Of a DNA stretch of 64,000 bases, positions 1 to 11,569 are shown piece after piece (position 1 is the stretch's first letter; every line of letters begins with the position of its first letter). The DNA lies in assembly GCF_025766255.1 (NCBI RefSeq), contig NW_026516671.1, forward strand, positions 682,001 to 746,000, given 5' to 3'. The notes under the pieces were generated by a model, which was given only the letters and a program-made list of their open reading frames with translations, made no database searches and had not been told where the DNA came from. The position numbers and the translations under genes were made by a program. Source of the DNA: Zychaea mexicana. Taxonomy: Eukaryota; Mucoromycota; Mucoromycetes; Mucorales; Lichtheimiaceae.

Positions 1-138
1 CTTTCTCTATACTATAACGACTTATTATGAATCTGCAAACTTTTTATATGTATGACAGTTTTTTAGGTTCATTATCTTGCAGTTTTCAGCTCACTCACAT
101 TTACCATCAAAATAGTATAAACTGAACATATATTAAAG

Positions 139-541
139 ATGACGACGTCCAACATCATGAAAACCTCATCGAAAAAGCAGGGTCTTTCTCTGTGTCTATT
201 ACCTTTTGTTATCGTTTTGTTGGTATTATTTATTGTGTTGTCGTTTCTGCAAAGTTTACCAAGTATTTGCTGCAACAGGTATACTCTGAAAGGTACATAT
301 GCACCTGATACCCCTCTCCCTCTCTGTCGGTACCCTCTGTGTGGGCCGGTGATCGATCTAAACTATCTCGCTTCTTTCTATATATGCTGTAGTAGTGCAA
401 TTGTTGAACTTTTTTCCCACCATTTACATTTCAGGTAAAACGCCCCATGCCGTGTTTACCGAAAATAGGGAACCATCGGTCCGACCCCTTTACGACCAGG
501 TACTTTGTTATGGGAGCCGCATGACTTGCACGCTTGAATGA
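139..541 (+). CDS. Putative small single-pass membrane protein (2 exons)
   Basis: I do not recognise this gene. The proposed exons are 139-292 and 435-541, which join in phase to give 86 residues ending at TGA 539-541. The N-terminus is short and basic (TSSKKQG). It is followed by a strongly hydrophobic stretch at about residues 18-42 (LLPFVIVLLVLFIVLSF), which reads as one transmembrane segment or signal anchor. The tail is hydrophilic. The intron has a GTACAT donor and a TTTCAG acceptor. Reading straight through it would end at a TAA just after the acceptor, so splicing extends the frame. The ATG at 139 follows an AAAG context. An upstream exon could lie outside the window. It could also be chance coding. 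Confidence 0.4.
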
Positions 542-3178
542 CGACGACGACGAACGCGTGTCTTCTATAAATGAATTTTTGTCGGTAACACAGGCCGATT
601 AATCGAGGTTCTACAACCGCTCTGTTTATCTACAAACTAAATATTGTTAGCTTTAATAATACGTTGCAGTGTTTTGTACATATGCCTTTAAAGTTTCAGT
701 GACAGTGACAGTGATAGTTCCCCCAACACTAGTGCATTTAACATTGTATACTGGATCATTTTGTACAAAGCATCATTACTCTCAGCAGCATAGCAAAATG
801 GAGAGAGCGAAAGGAGGAGGGAGAAACGTATCAATTGTATCGTCCCTGAACTGTCACAATATCTACTTGTTAAATTCAGTGAATTATGATGATGATGAAG
901 ATGGAGCTCGCATTGTCTGATTTCTGATCACTTAAAAGACCTCCCCGCATAATGCTCAGCAATATTTTGGTCACTAACCAAAACAATTCATGTCATATCA
1001 TACAGTACACGCCAGTTGATATTTATCCGTACTCTATATATCGCTGAAAGGTATTGCCCTAGGAATATCTATTCTTCCTAGAAAATTTCACATAATCTTC
1101 CATTATCCCTATCTTTTGAACAACACGAGCAATGGCTTTGGATTGTGTCAAGCTAATTATAGCGGCAGCTATTAAGATCCGGTAGATAGTAGAAGCAAGT
1201 CTGGAACATGCAGCTCAGCTGATGATAAGTGTATTACTGTAGCGTGCATATGGTTAGTTTGATATGTCTACAAATGACAAGCTGTATCCATATGAAACAA
1301 AAAAAAGAGAGATTGTGTCTGGGCCGCTTATCTCAACTAAAAGTTAGAACATACGCAATGCATCACTACATACATACTGTAAACCTTCATCTAGGCATAC
1401 TGCTGTAGAACCATCTGCCAAAGTAGTTTATTACTAATAATGATGAAATGGCGGCGGAATATCAAGCTAAGTATAAGGCTTAGATTTGTTTTTGACTTTG
1501 GAACTTAAAACGTATAGAAGCTATTGTGAACATGCGTATTCATTTGTGCATTAGAAAATGTTATGTTTTGTGCCAGGCTGGTGATGCATAGAGAGCATAG
1601 TTTACTAAAGCAGTATATACGCAGCGCCGCATGCCAACGTGGTAATAGTGGTGAATAACCATTCTGAAACAAGCCCAAGAATACAGTAGTCAGAGTCCGA
1701 GCCCTCCCCACACATATGAGCGCGCATCATCTTTATAGTTTCGCCGCGTACTACGCATACATAGTACGTGGTCATAAAATAGAATTAGCAACAGAAATAA
1801 GCACAGCTGTTTTAATTACATAAGCGCGCACACAAAATCAGGCGTTCCTGTTATAATGTTATCAGATTTATAAACAGATTCGTGTTATTAAACTTTGTAA
1901 TAGATCCCCAAAATTCATTTGTACGTCTCGCACACACACACACATCAGATACTGAATACGCTTATAGATCGAGTCGAGACCCTGTATCAGGAAAGAAAAG
2001 ATTTCTGATCTGCAGACTTACCGTTAAAACAGTGCTAGGAATAGCTCAGCATGTGTTTGTGAGGTCAAAACAACTACAGTACAGGCATTTTAGTAATAAG
2101 GGTAGAATGTATAAACATCATTCTGTTATTGAATCATGAACGTATGAAAAAAATGGAGATGAAGAGAGAAAATGAGCGTGTACATAGTGATTGACTCGAT
2201 CATTTCTAAACTTGGCGGTTAATCTTGTATATTTTATATAATAGAAGAAAAAATAATGGCGTCAGTCATCAGGTAATATTATGTATGAATGTGAATGTAT
2301 GTAAAGAGCGTGGAAAAGGGTTACGAAAATCACCCTAAAACACTTACATCTAGATTCGTTCCCTTTTTGAAACTCAAAGTTTATAACCCGCGTTTGCGAG
2401 CGTTTATTTGCATGTTTTTTTTCAAGAAATATTTACTACAAAGTTTACTGCTGCTGATCATCGTTTTGTTTACTTTCTGTAGTGTTTAGTCACAGTTGTT
2501 ATTCACGGGACGAAAAGATCGTATGCTTGAGAAGATTGTTGCTGATATATGGCAATTATAGCGGATGTCAGGTGAGTAGAAAAAATGTTGTATGCATGAT
2601 GTAGTAGTATGTAGTATAGTATGGTCAATGATTTAGGCCACGCCGTTCGTTACAGCAGGATTGATTTCGTACTTTTTTTGATAGTGAAGATCCTTTCTTC
2701 TATATTCAGGACAACAGTACGTTAATTGCTGTAATATTTTATAATCGTTTTTGTCTAAGAAAGCAGAACGACTGTTAGAGCCCATTGAAGGCATAAGATT
2801 AATAGAAACACGTTCGCATAAAAATGCACAGGAGGGAAATTCTATCATAATGCGCCAACACGATTATAAATATGAGTGTACTTCATGCTCCTCTTATTGA
2901 CACAGACATTGTATTCTTCAGGGGTAATTCTAACAAGTAGCGACCTGATATCTTGGAGATTTGTCAACTAACAGTACTTTTATAAGTAAGACGTACCGTA
3001 GCATTGGCATCAAATAAATTTCTTGACGCCTGGCAGGATGCAGATGGTATTACTAAAAACGGCGCAAAGTCACAACCAAGCGGGGATTTCAAAAGATGTT
3101 TTTTGTTGCTGGGCCATGTTGTTCGCGGTTGGTGAAAAAATAGTATACACAATAACAACTACCCGAAGAAAAGACATA
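542..3178. other. Gene-poor interval
   Basis: No open frame here shows a recognisable domain or a convincing splice chain. The only simple structure is a (CA)n microsatellite at about 1931-1944. The last few hundred bases are presumably the promoter and leader of the ribosomal protein gene that follows. Confidence 0.5.
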
Positions 3179-3817
3179 ATGTTCAGCTCACTCTACAAGC
3201 GAAATGTGTGGAATACAGCCACTACAGCCTTTCAACAAATTACCAACGTACAACAACGGACTGCTCCCGCAGTATTAACGATGTCTGTACGATTCGCCTC
3301 CAATTTCTCGCCTCGTCGTACCAAGTACCGAAAATCACAAAAGGGCAAGATCCCACTGCCTACGGGCGGCTCAACAAAAGGCACGACTGTCGAATTTGGT
3401 GAATATGGGTTGCGCATCAAGGAAGGAGCTCGATTGACGGGACGACAATTGACGTCGGTTTTCACCACTATGCGACGAAAACTCAAGACAGTCAAGGGCT
3501 CCCAAATGTGGATGCGCGTCTTCCCCGATATTCCTGTCACGACCAAGGGTAACGAGGTGCGTATGGGTAAAGGTAAAGGCAGCTTTGAATACTGGGCATG
3601 CCGAGTTCCTTTGAACCGAGTCATCTTTGAAATTGGTGGTATGCGTAAGGAAATTGCCAAGGAAGCCTTCCGATTGGCAAGCTACAAGTTGCCAGTGAAG
3701 ACGGAAATGGTTGAACGAGGCACAAAGCCAGTGGTGGGTGCTGGTTACACTTCACCACCTGTATCCAAACAGGTCAATCAAGTCCAGAAGACTGCTGACA
3801 AAACGAACGACGCATAA
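3179..3817 (+). CDS. MRPL16: Mitochondrial large-subunit ribosomal protein L16 (uL16m)
   Basis: A 212-residue structural protein of the mitochondrial 54S large ribosomal subunit, bacterial L16 family. It carries the L16 core from about residue 40 (SPRRTKYRKSQKGK) through the arginine-rich region (RKLKTVKGSQMWMRVFPDIP), the glycine-lysine loop RMGKGKGSFEYW and the end RVPLNRVIFEIGG..AKEAFRLASYKLP. The first 40 residues are basic and hydroxylated with no acidic run, as expected for a matrix-targeting presequence. I chose the ATG at 3179 because it begins this presequence. The frame stays open upstream to 3023 but that part is not L16-like. It is a single exon. Family length for fungal mitochondrial L16 is about 200-250 residues, so it looks complete. 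Confidence 0.95.
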   Translation: MFSSLYKRNVWNTATTAFQQITNVQQRTAPAVLTMSVRFASNFSPRRTKYRKSQKGKIPLPTGGSTKGTTVEFGEYGLRIKEGARLTGRQLTSVFTTMRRKLKTVKGSQMWMRVFPDIPVTTKGNEVRMGKGKGSFEYWACRVPLNRVIFEIGGMRKEIAKEAFRLASYKLPVKTEMVERGTKPVVGAGYTSPPVSKQVNQVQKTADKTNDA

Positions 3818-4672
3818 AAAACCATAACTCCACATCTCCCACCACTTTACATACACGCACCCATTATATACAAAAGGACTCAACTCCCTTCACTTTGTAT
3901 TATCTTTTCCGCAACAAGTTTCTCATTTATTAGAACCATCTTTATTATGGTAATTCAATTGGGCTTGGTAGGAGGTTTGGTGGAAAATGACATATGGTTT
4001 GGATTTTTGATTGCTATCAAGTAATTGTTGCCATGCTGCCGTTGTCATAGTAAACGTTGTCATAGTAACTGCTGTCATGGTTAAAGCGCACACAAGAAAT
4101 AGTAACTTATGGTTGTTAAAACAACCGAATGGTGTGGCGTGCCTGAACCTCCTATGATGCAACAATTTCTTTTACGAGAAAAGAATCATTACGTCAGTTG
4201 GAACAGGAAGAAGGGGCATAACTTAATAAGCTACTTGACTCGGAAAGTGAAATCTACGAATAGCTAGGAATGTGGCACAATGAAGTTGTGATCTCGCAAC
4301 ATCGTGGCAATGATGAATCCGTGTCACCTTACCGTGGTAAAAATGGATCTACAGCATTACCGGTGTGCTTCTTATACAATACACAGACAGAAACAACATT
4401 ACGACACACACCGAGCGAAAAATATCCTACATTATAACCATGTTCATGTTTTATGTATTTTCCCCACAATAAAATTAGCATATGAATGATTGATTCTCTA
4501 AATGAAAAAAGTGTGACAAACAAAAAAAGGGTAGTTTGGGTATGTACATAAGATTGATTGGGTGCAATAGATTGATTGAGTGAAAGAAAAAATTATAAGA
4601 GAGAGAGACATGTAGTTTTAAAAAGAAAGAAAAAATAACAAGAAAAAGATGTTCTATAAGATGCTTTGCTTT
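3818..4672. other. Intergenic between two converging 3' ends
   Basis: This interval separates the L16 gene from the 3' end of the minus-strand Zn2Cys6 gene. It holds a small tandem array of X-box-like sites (4027-4085, listed separately). An 80-codon minus-strand frame over that array is explained by the repeats and is not called a gene. Confidence 0.5.
4027..4085. promoter_or_regulatory. Tandem X-box-like (RFX-type) motifs
   Basis: Several near-copies of an imperfect palindrome lie in tandem: a GTTGCC half-site at 4027, GTTGTCATAGTAAAC at 4041-4055, GTTGTCATAGTAAC at 4056-4069, and a decayed copy GCTGTCATGGTTAA at 4071. The second full copy fits the RFX X-box pattern of two inverted GTTGYC/GTAAC half-sites with a 2-bp spacer. 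RFX proteins are conserved in fungi (Crt1/Rfx1, Sak1). Function here is inference, because the nearest genes both end toward this site. Confidence 0.35.
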
Positions 4673-6176
4673 TTACCATTGTGGAGTGGAACCGTTCCAG
4701 TTGTCACTGCTGTTTTCCTGATTTTGAGGTGTATGTTGCAGTGGATTCTGTTGCTGATAATACACGTTACGATCCGAGGGAACAACGGATTGCAATGGGG
4801 GCAAAGGCCAGACCTGCTGTTGTTGCTGTGGTAGTTGCTGCTGCTGTTGTTGTTGTTGCTGGTTCTGTGGATAGAATGGATGCACTTGCGGCGGCGATGA
4901 GTTGGCGCTACTATTGCCGTTTGGAGAGGGATATACAAAATTGCGAGCTCCGCCGGGTTGTTGAGCATTCGCAGGAATGTTATATCCCGCTTGACCCGAA
5001 AGGAGCGTATATTGTTCCTTCTTGTTAGATTCGGTAGTGGCAGATGCAGGTGCAGAAGTGCTGTCATCCTGTTCCGCATCCTCTTTAGATGGCGAGTCGG
5101 AGTGATCGAGCACTGCGCTGCATAGCTGTGAAAGAATCGTCAGTTTCGAGCCTTCCTCATCGGAGTCGGCACCGGCCGATGAACTCTCCTTGGGTTTAAC
5201 TCCGGCATCTTCACTCTGCTGTTGAGGTTGCTGCTGCTGCTGCTGTTGTTGTTGCTTGATAGCAGCTGTGGGTTGATATTCCGCCTGGTACATTTGCTGC
5301 ATAATAGCAGGGGGAACAGTATATGGCGACACGACATGGGTGGATTGGTGTGGCTGAAAGCCATTGCCAGCGCCGAAAGCCCGCAAGTACGGATGTAGCA
5401 TTGGGTTGCCGTTGGGCGACGCCAAAGAGGACAATGTCTCTGGTACAGGTGTAGGCGGTTGAGATGTCGAAGCATTGGTGTCGGAATCTACAAATATTTA
5501 GCCATAATAAGTATAATGGGATGACAAAAACCGTAAACAGCATCAATTTCTGTTGTTACCTTGCCCTTTTCGTTGCTTGTATGGACCGCGTTTCACACCT
5601 TTCTTGCGTTCTTTGCGCACCGAATTCACACACGACGTTTCGATTCCATACTTGATGCACCGAGGACAAGGTCGGGCGTCGTCGCACTTTTTACATGCTT
5701 TTTGACAGTTGACTGTACAGGATGGATAAGAGAAAGAGAGTAAATAATGACGCAACGTTATTAACATTATTCTTTGCTACTATATTTATACCGTCACGAG
5801 TAATTCGAACAAGAAATTAGAATGAAAAGAACTTACCACAGGCGTTTTTCACCTGCTTTCGCTTTGGCTTTACTGAACCACCACCGGTGCTAGTGCTATC
5901 ACTTTGCGACAACATTTGTTGAGGCGCATACTCGGCTGGGAAACCATGATGCGGTTGCTGGTGTTGCTGTTGATGATGCTGGTGGTGTTGCAAGCCCGGA
6001 TTAGGTTGTTGGTGATAACTCAGCTGTTGGTCAAATGGAGGATACTGCAGTCCAGGAGAAGCTGTAGGCTGCTGTTGTTGTTGTTGTTGTTGTTGTTGCT
6101 GTTGCTGTACTGTTAACGGCTGCTGAGAGCCGTTGTTGGACGTATAGCCAAGGTAAGGCGAGTGTACAAACTGCAT
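4673..6176 (-). CDS. Zn2Cys6 transcription factor, glutamine-rich
   Basis: Exons on the minus strand are 6176-5837, 5712-5560 and 5487-4673, giving 435 residues. The zinc cluster spans the first two splice junctions: C113-X2-C116-X6-C123-X5-C129-X2-C132-X8-C141, followed by the basic run RKERKKGVKRGPYKQR typical of one fungal Zn2Cys6 subfamily. It should bind DNA in the nucleus. Both flanks are polyglutamine-rich (residues about 27-80 and most of the C-terminal half), and no fungal-specific middle homology domain is visible. Splice sites are G/GTAAGT, TACAG/TC, G/GTAACA and TTGTAG/AT. I chose the ATG at 6176; one codon upstream is only a TTG. The target genes are unknown. Confidence 0.88.
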
Positions 6177-6851
6177 CAAAGTATGTCGTTGATGATATAT
6201 GAGATATAAAAAAGCAAGAGAGAGAAGAAACGCACGAGTTGTCGGCTAGTACAAAAAAGGTCCCTTTCCGTCACTCTGGGATGAAAACAAGTTGCAAAGT
6301 TTAGTCTCAGATATAGGCTTAAATACGAATTGCAGCTTTTCTTAAGGGCCCTTACAGTGCTAGAAGAGGGTGTTGTATGCAAGTGTATCAAATAGGAAAG
6401 GGGGAGAGTCTCGAGGAGGCGAAAGATTGCTGCTGCTGATGTTGTTGCTGCTTTTTGGCGACAATCAGATTTCAACCGTCTGTGTCTGTGTAGTTGCTTG
6501 GAATGGATAGAACACAAACAATCGATCGTTAAAGGTTTCACAAATCGGACAAGGAAGGAGCGGCAAGTTCGCGTACTATCGGTTTTCTGTTCGATGCTGG
6601 ATTTACAAACAACACACGCTATGACAGTGGAGTTGCTCTGCAATGTAGGATTGACGAGAAAAAGGATGAAATCAAAGGAAGAAAGTGAGAAAAAGAGTGG
6701 AAAAAAGTTCGGAGAGGAAAGAGAGCGAAAGTCTTATTTTTACAGAAGAAAATTTTTTTTCTATTTCGTTGCTCGCAACGTAGCAACACATCGAAATGAA
6801 ACCGAGCGGATAAAATTTACCCGGTCAATAAACCACTGCCCTGATTCTATC
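6177..6851. other. Upstream region of the Zn2Cys6 gene
   Basis: Non-coding DNA between the start of the regulator and the 3' end of the serine hydrolase gene, both on the minus strand. It probably contains the regulator's promoter and leader. I see no other gene or clear motif. Confidence 0.5.
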
Positions 6852-8008
6852 TTATTGGAACTTGCTGATGAAAGCAAATACTTCATTTTTACTGGCAGCA
6901 TTTGTGGGTACGAGATGTCTGTTCGATTTTCGAAAAGAAGAAAGCAAAAGAAGAAGTTACAAGGTGAGCTTATCGTCTCGTCTGCTAAATGGGATCGATG
7001 TTGCACACACACACACACATACACACCACTTTAAATACACAACAGATCAGCAGACTTACCCTCCAGCATGCTTAAATACGGCTGGATTGACAAATGCATC
7101 TGCCAAATCCATCATTCTCTCGGGAGGAATCACTGTGTCGGCTTCTCCAATCAAATGAAGACTGGGTGTTTGGATTTTGGTCTGAAACAAAGAGCTTGTA
7201 GCTTCTTGCGACATTGGTTTGAAACCAGCAGCAATAATAGCAAAGCGAAATGCTGGGTGCGCGAAGTCCTGTGGTATCAAATCAGGCACCAGCAATCTGT
7301 TTTCCAAAAGTTCAGACAGCATGGCTGCAAGGCATGCACCTAATTTGAGAGTGAAATAAGATTTAGTTTTATGAAAGAAAGAGAGGGGCAGGGGGACAAC
7401 GTGGCAATATGTCATACATGCCTTGTGAGAAACCAAGAACTCCATCAAACGGCCCCTATTTTAAGAAAAGAAATTCCAACTAAGCGTCTTAATTTAGTCA
7501 TCTTCAGTTCAGACGTACTTGTTCAATCAGGACACCCTTCAGATATTCAATTGATTCCTTGAAGCCTTGGTAGTAGCCGTCTGGGGTACTGGGGTGATTG
7601 CTGACCGGTTGCCACCATCCAAAAGGCTTAAGCTCTAGTTTTATGCTAAACAATAAGCAGATATTCACGAAATCCAGGATGTCTATTCTTCTTTTTACCT
7701 TCATGTGCCAAAGGCTCTGCAGCTGCAATGCGATGGATTTCTGTTGTATACTCTAAGTCTAGTACCAAGTGCGGAGCAGTGACGTAAACTAGAACGTGGA
7801 GGAAAGACATAGTGAGTGAAGAAACCAATGAAAGCCGAAGCTTGATTAATCATCAATCGACACGAGATCATTTCCTCACTCGCTCATTACCTAGATCAGC
7901 AACTTTCTCTAACTTCTTACGCAATACTGCTGTCTTCTTGCGAAACACTGTGCTGTTCTGAATCATGCCATGTAGGCATAGAATCTTGAGTTTGTTGGCT
8001 CCACTCAT
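6852..8008 (-). CDS. FSH-family serine hydrolase (alpha/beta hydrolase)
   Basis: Six exons: 8008-7891, 7788-7699, 7634-7519, 7455-7422, 7339-7060 and 6918-6852, giving 234 residues, close to the length of yeast Fsh1-3. The start is KILCLHG (residues 8-14), the oxyanion-side motif of the family. The catalytic triad is visible: nucleophile S118 in GVLGFSQGA, D187 in HLIGEADTVIP and H214 in HAGGHLVP. Members are small soluble esterases related to human OVCA2; the natural substrate is usually unknown. The intron between the 34-nt exon 4 and exon 5 begins with GC instead of GT (CAAG/GCATGT...TTAG/GT). The exon order is otherwise secure because every junction keeps both frame and family motifs. The ATG at 8008 is the first in-frame methionine. 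Confidence 0.92.
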
Positions 8009-11000
8009 CTCTATTACGGGTTTTCCTGACGTTTCGCGGCCTGATTTTTCAAATTTAACGTAACACAAACTTCCATTTTTGCTCCGCGTCCATTATAAAA
8101 TTATATAATCGCGGGATTGCGTTTTAGAAAACACTACTGAATTGCCCTGGAGTCGAAGTCGTCTCATATGTTGCGGTGGAGTGACAGCCGTAAACCCGCA
8201 TAATTTCGCGGGGTCAAAGCGCATGGTCCAGCTTTCTATTTGTAGCGGTACACAATTCCGTTTATGCCTTTTACAATCGTACACCGCCTTCAAGAGCGCT
8301 ATAGGTTTCCAAATGGCGTCAAAAGACAGCAAAAGGCATCAAAAGATGCAAAAGACAACCCGTGCTTCGGGATGAACAACACTATCAGTTTACAACGCTT
8401 CAGACATAAATGTTGCTATAATCCTATCACCTACAAGAGGTAAACTCTAAAAGAGTCGAAAGCTTGATTGAAGGACCATTCAATATGATATCAATGCGAG
8501 TAGCATACAGTAACAACCAACATAATGTACTCATCCAAATTTCAGATTGCCGTTTGGGCCTTTTGGGACTTAACAGGGTCTTGGGAGGTCGTTTTAGGTG
8601 ATCGAAAGGCTACGATTGGCAACTAACGGTAATTTTGTATCTTTTGGAAGTTACTCGAAAGTTGCTTTTGACCTCCATATCTGTTTCTTTTTGGTACTTA
8701 CATTTACTATAGAATTCGTTTAATCCTGACCCTCTCTCTATCTCCCATCCCGCTCGTCCCAGCTATGATGTAAACAGGGTAGCGCCATGTGAGTTGTACT
8801 TTGAATGCCGTGGAGCTGTAGAATCTGAAACGGTGCGAGGAGCTGTCAGTTTGTGCGAAAATTGTCAGTTAAAATAAATTTCGTTACTTTTGTTCACGTA
8901 ATCCTGTTTGAAGCGCAGCATTTAACCAGAATCCTGCTTTGCCGGCCAGCGCCTTGGTTCGGTAAGTGACGATAATAAATCCATTTGTATAATTATCCGA
9001 ATTTCTATCAATGAATTTACCCACTGACCTGTGTTTTCATCTATCATGATATCGAATAGTGAGGATGACGTATCCTGTGTACATAGTGGGCGTAGAAAGC
9101 TGGTAAGATTATTTGTGCTTTTTGTACAAATTTATAACCTCATCTCACACAAACTAATGTTGCTTAGCCCAGACATGTTTTTTAGTCCAAGCTATAGTCA
9201 TAAGACTCGAGAAGATGTTATAGAAACTGTATGAATTGTAGAAATTGGATTTGCCGGGAGGCAAAAGCGGCGTCTAGTGCCGTACAGTAAGCTTCCTTTA
9301 CATTTTCAGTACTGAAGCAATTAATAGAAGATATCCCTATCTAGCACAGTTACACATATTTAGACTTAGTATTTCGGCTACTGTTAGAGAAACGATTAAA
9401 GCTATCATCATCTTGGTCATACTACTACTAGTGTGTTATAGCTTGTTTTGTGTTAATAAGTTTTATGGTTTCTCACTAAATGAGTTGACAGGACAACGCT
9501 TGCAGCTGCATCATGCTACACATCCATCCATTCTCCCCTCATCTTTATTTCATCCTTACCTACAGTAATACATCCACGGCCAACAGATTAGTAGTACCTG
9601 ATGAACTGATGTCCGAGCCGATACATCAATATCAAAATGATTATGGGATACTACTGATTTTTGTATACCTACAAATATGCACACATTATGCGAATAAGGA
9701 AGCGACATAAAATTGCTGGAAGCACGGACACAACATAGTGTTGTTGTTTGGCTTTCTGCAACCTGGCGGATGCCCCCTTTAAATCGGGAATTTCCCGAAA
9801 GTAACACCAAGTTTGTATGCAGCAAACCTATAAACTACACTAATGATATTGCAGCCTTTCTATGGCTTGGTTATACATACATACAACTGTACCTCTGCAA
9901 TTAAAACACTTCCTTAAGACTACTTGGGACTACTTATGAGCTCGCCGTTTGATGAGTGGTCATTTATGCCCAAAAGAGCATGGGAACAAGAGCGATATAA
10001 ATAACATATAGCTATTCGGTCGTAAATTCATGATGATAAGTGTATGGTGTATGTATAATACTTTTCAAGGTTTTAGAGTATATGGTGTTTTTCAGGAACA
10101 AGATATTTTTGCTGCGTCAAAGGTATCGGAAAGCTATATCATCTGGCCAACAACCTTGATTGAGTTTGGAGATTAAAGGAAAGGTGGCAGCATATATATG
10201 ATATTAAACTATGCAGTAAGTTAACCTATATATTGTTGACGTATCTGGGAAGGGCGCCATTGCAAGCTATAAAACTAATTCTTCCTTTACAACATAGCAA
10301 TACATCAATCAGCCACTACCGAAATCATCTTGCTTCAACTGATAACAAAGCTAAAAGAAAATCCAACCATAATCAATAAAAGTTAATCTACCAATGAGGA
10401 TCCAACTTTGTATTCTTTGACACAAACAAAAGCAAGACCCGCGATTTCTTTTCAACCCATACCACCCATGAAATTTATTAGACTTCTGTCATTTCTAGGC
10501 TAACATGTTTATAATCCTATCATCACACTGTATCTGGCTACTTTGTATAGATTATTAATCATTATCGAGTACGATGAATGTATACTGGATCGTATAATTG
10601 CCATCGGACCCCTCGAGCCCGTACTGCAGAGGCTGCTTGCAGAGACTACGTTTGCCCTAAGTAGAGACCGTTTTAATTGTATATGCGATACATCGTCTAC
10701 TGTGCTTTGAAGTTGGTTTGTTCTTTCCTGATGGAATGTGGCACGTGTTCCTTTTACAATTGCAGACGGCTCAGTAAGTACTTGATGCATTGATCGGTAG
10801 AACAAACCTTCGTGATGACAGAGTGCAGAGGGATCTGATCTTACTAATCATAGCATTGCTGATTATATCATCTCCAGCGTGTAGCTTCCCAGCTTGAACT
10901 TACATAAGCAAATGGGCCAACTTATACAGCTCATCCATAGCTTGTGTTGAACGATATGGAGGGGTGCGATATTAATGCAGCATGGATGCTGCCAAGTTGT

Positions 11001-11569
11001 TTAGGCTATAGATAAGTAAGTATATCATTACATTTTGCAATACAGCATTACAAAATTTAGAATTGAGTTTTGAATACACATTCCTTGCTTGTATTTCACT
11101 TCTCAAGGATTGAATGCAGTTAAAAATCCAGTACTGCTATCAAAAAATTCACTTGCTAATATACAAGTAGGCAATCTATCCCCAAACATTACATGCCCTT
11201 CATTGATTATTCGCAGCTTACACTTTGGGCTTTAAGAAATTGAGTACTACACACTTTTAGTACTATATTTGTCCATATGAGATTCTAATTAAGTGTATCA
11301 AGTCAATGTAAATGTGTGAGAGAGTTGTTTTGAGTTTATATAGTTGCCTGCCAATCTATGCAACGCATATCATAGAAACGCCCTACTTTCTTGAGCCGCA
11401 TCTGGTGAATATTGTAAATAGCGTCGCGGTGGAAGCTTCAGATACTGTTTTGATTGGAAGAAAATTATCCCGTTTGTTTTCAGCCTAATCTCTTTTTCCT
11501 GTCGCGAAAACCTGCCAAGTTCCTTTCCTTCGTTCTTTTATTTTTCTTTTTTAAAAAAAAAGGTCGTCG
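8009..11569. other. Gene-poor 3.6-kb interval
   Basis: I find no supported gene. It carries one copy of a dispersed repeat (8537-8640) and an AAAAG-rich stretch at about 8310-8360. The last few hundred bases before 11570 are pyrimidine-rich and likely serve as the forkhead gene's leader. Confidence 0.5.
8537..8640. repeat. Dispersed repeat, copy A
   Basis: This stretch shares two blocks with 43354-43420 and 43691-43750. Block 1 contains CAGATTGCCGTTTGGGCC (the other copy has an A for one G). Block 2 contains AGGTCGTTTTAGGTG followed by a CGAAAG.CTAC match. Two diverged copies 35 kb apart suggest an old transposon or other repeated sequence. No coding part is recognisable. Confidence 0.55.

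Noticed and set aside
3923..4165. 80-codon minus-strand frame with TMTAVTMTTFTMTTAA repeats
   Set aside because: The repeated peptide is simply the translation of the tandem X-box-like DNA array, and the frame begins at a TTG.
5904..6116. Leucine-rich plus-strand frame
   Set aside because: Shadow of the polyglutamine CAA/CAG run of the minus-strand Zn2Cys6 gene.
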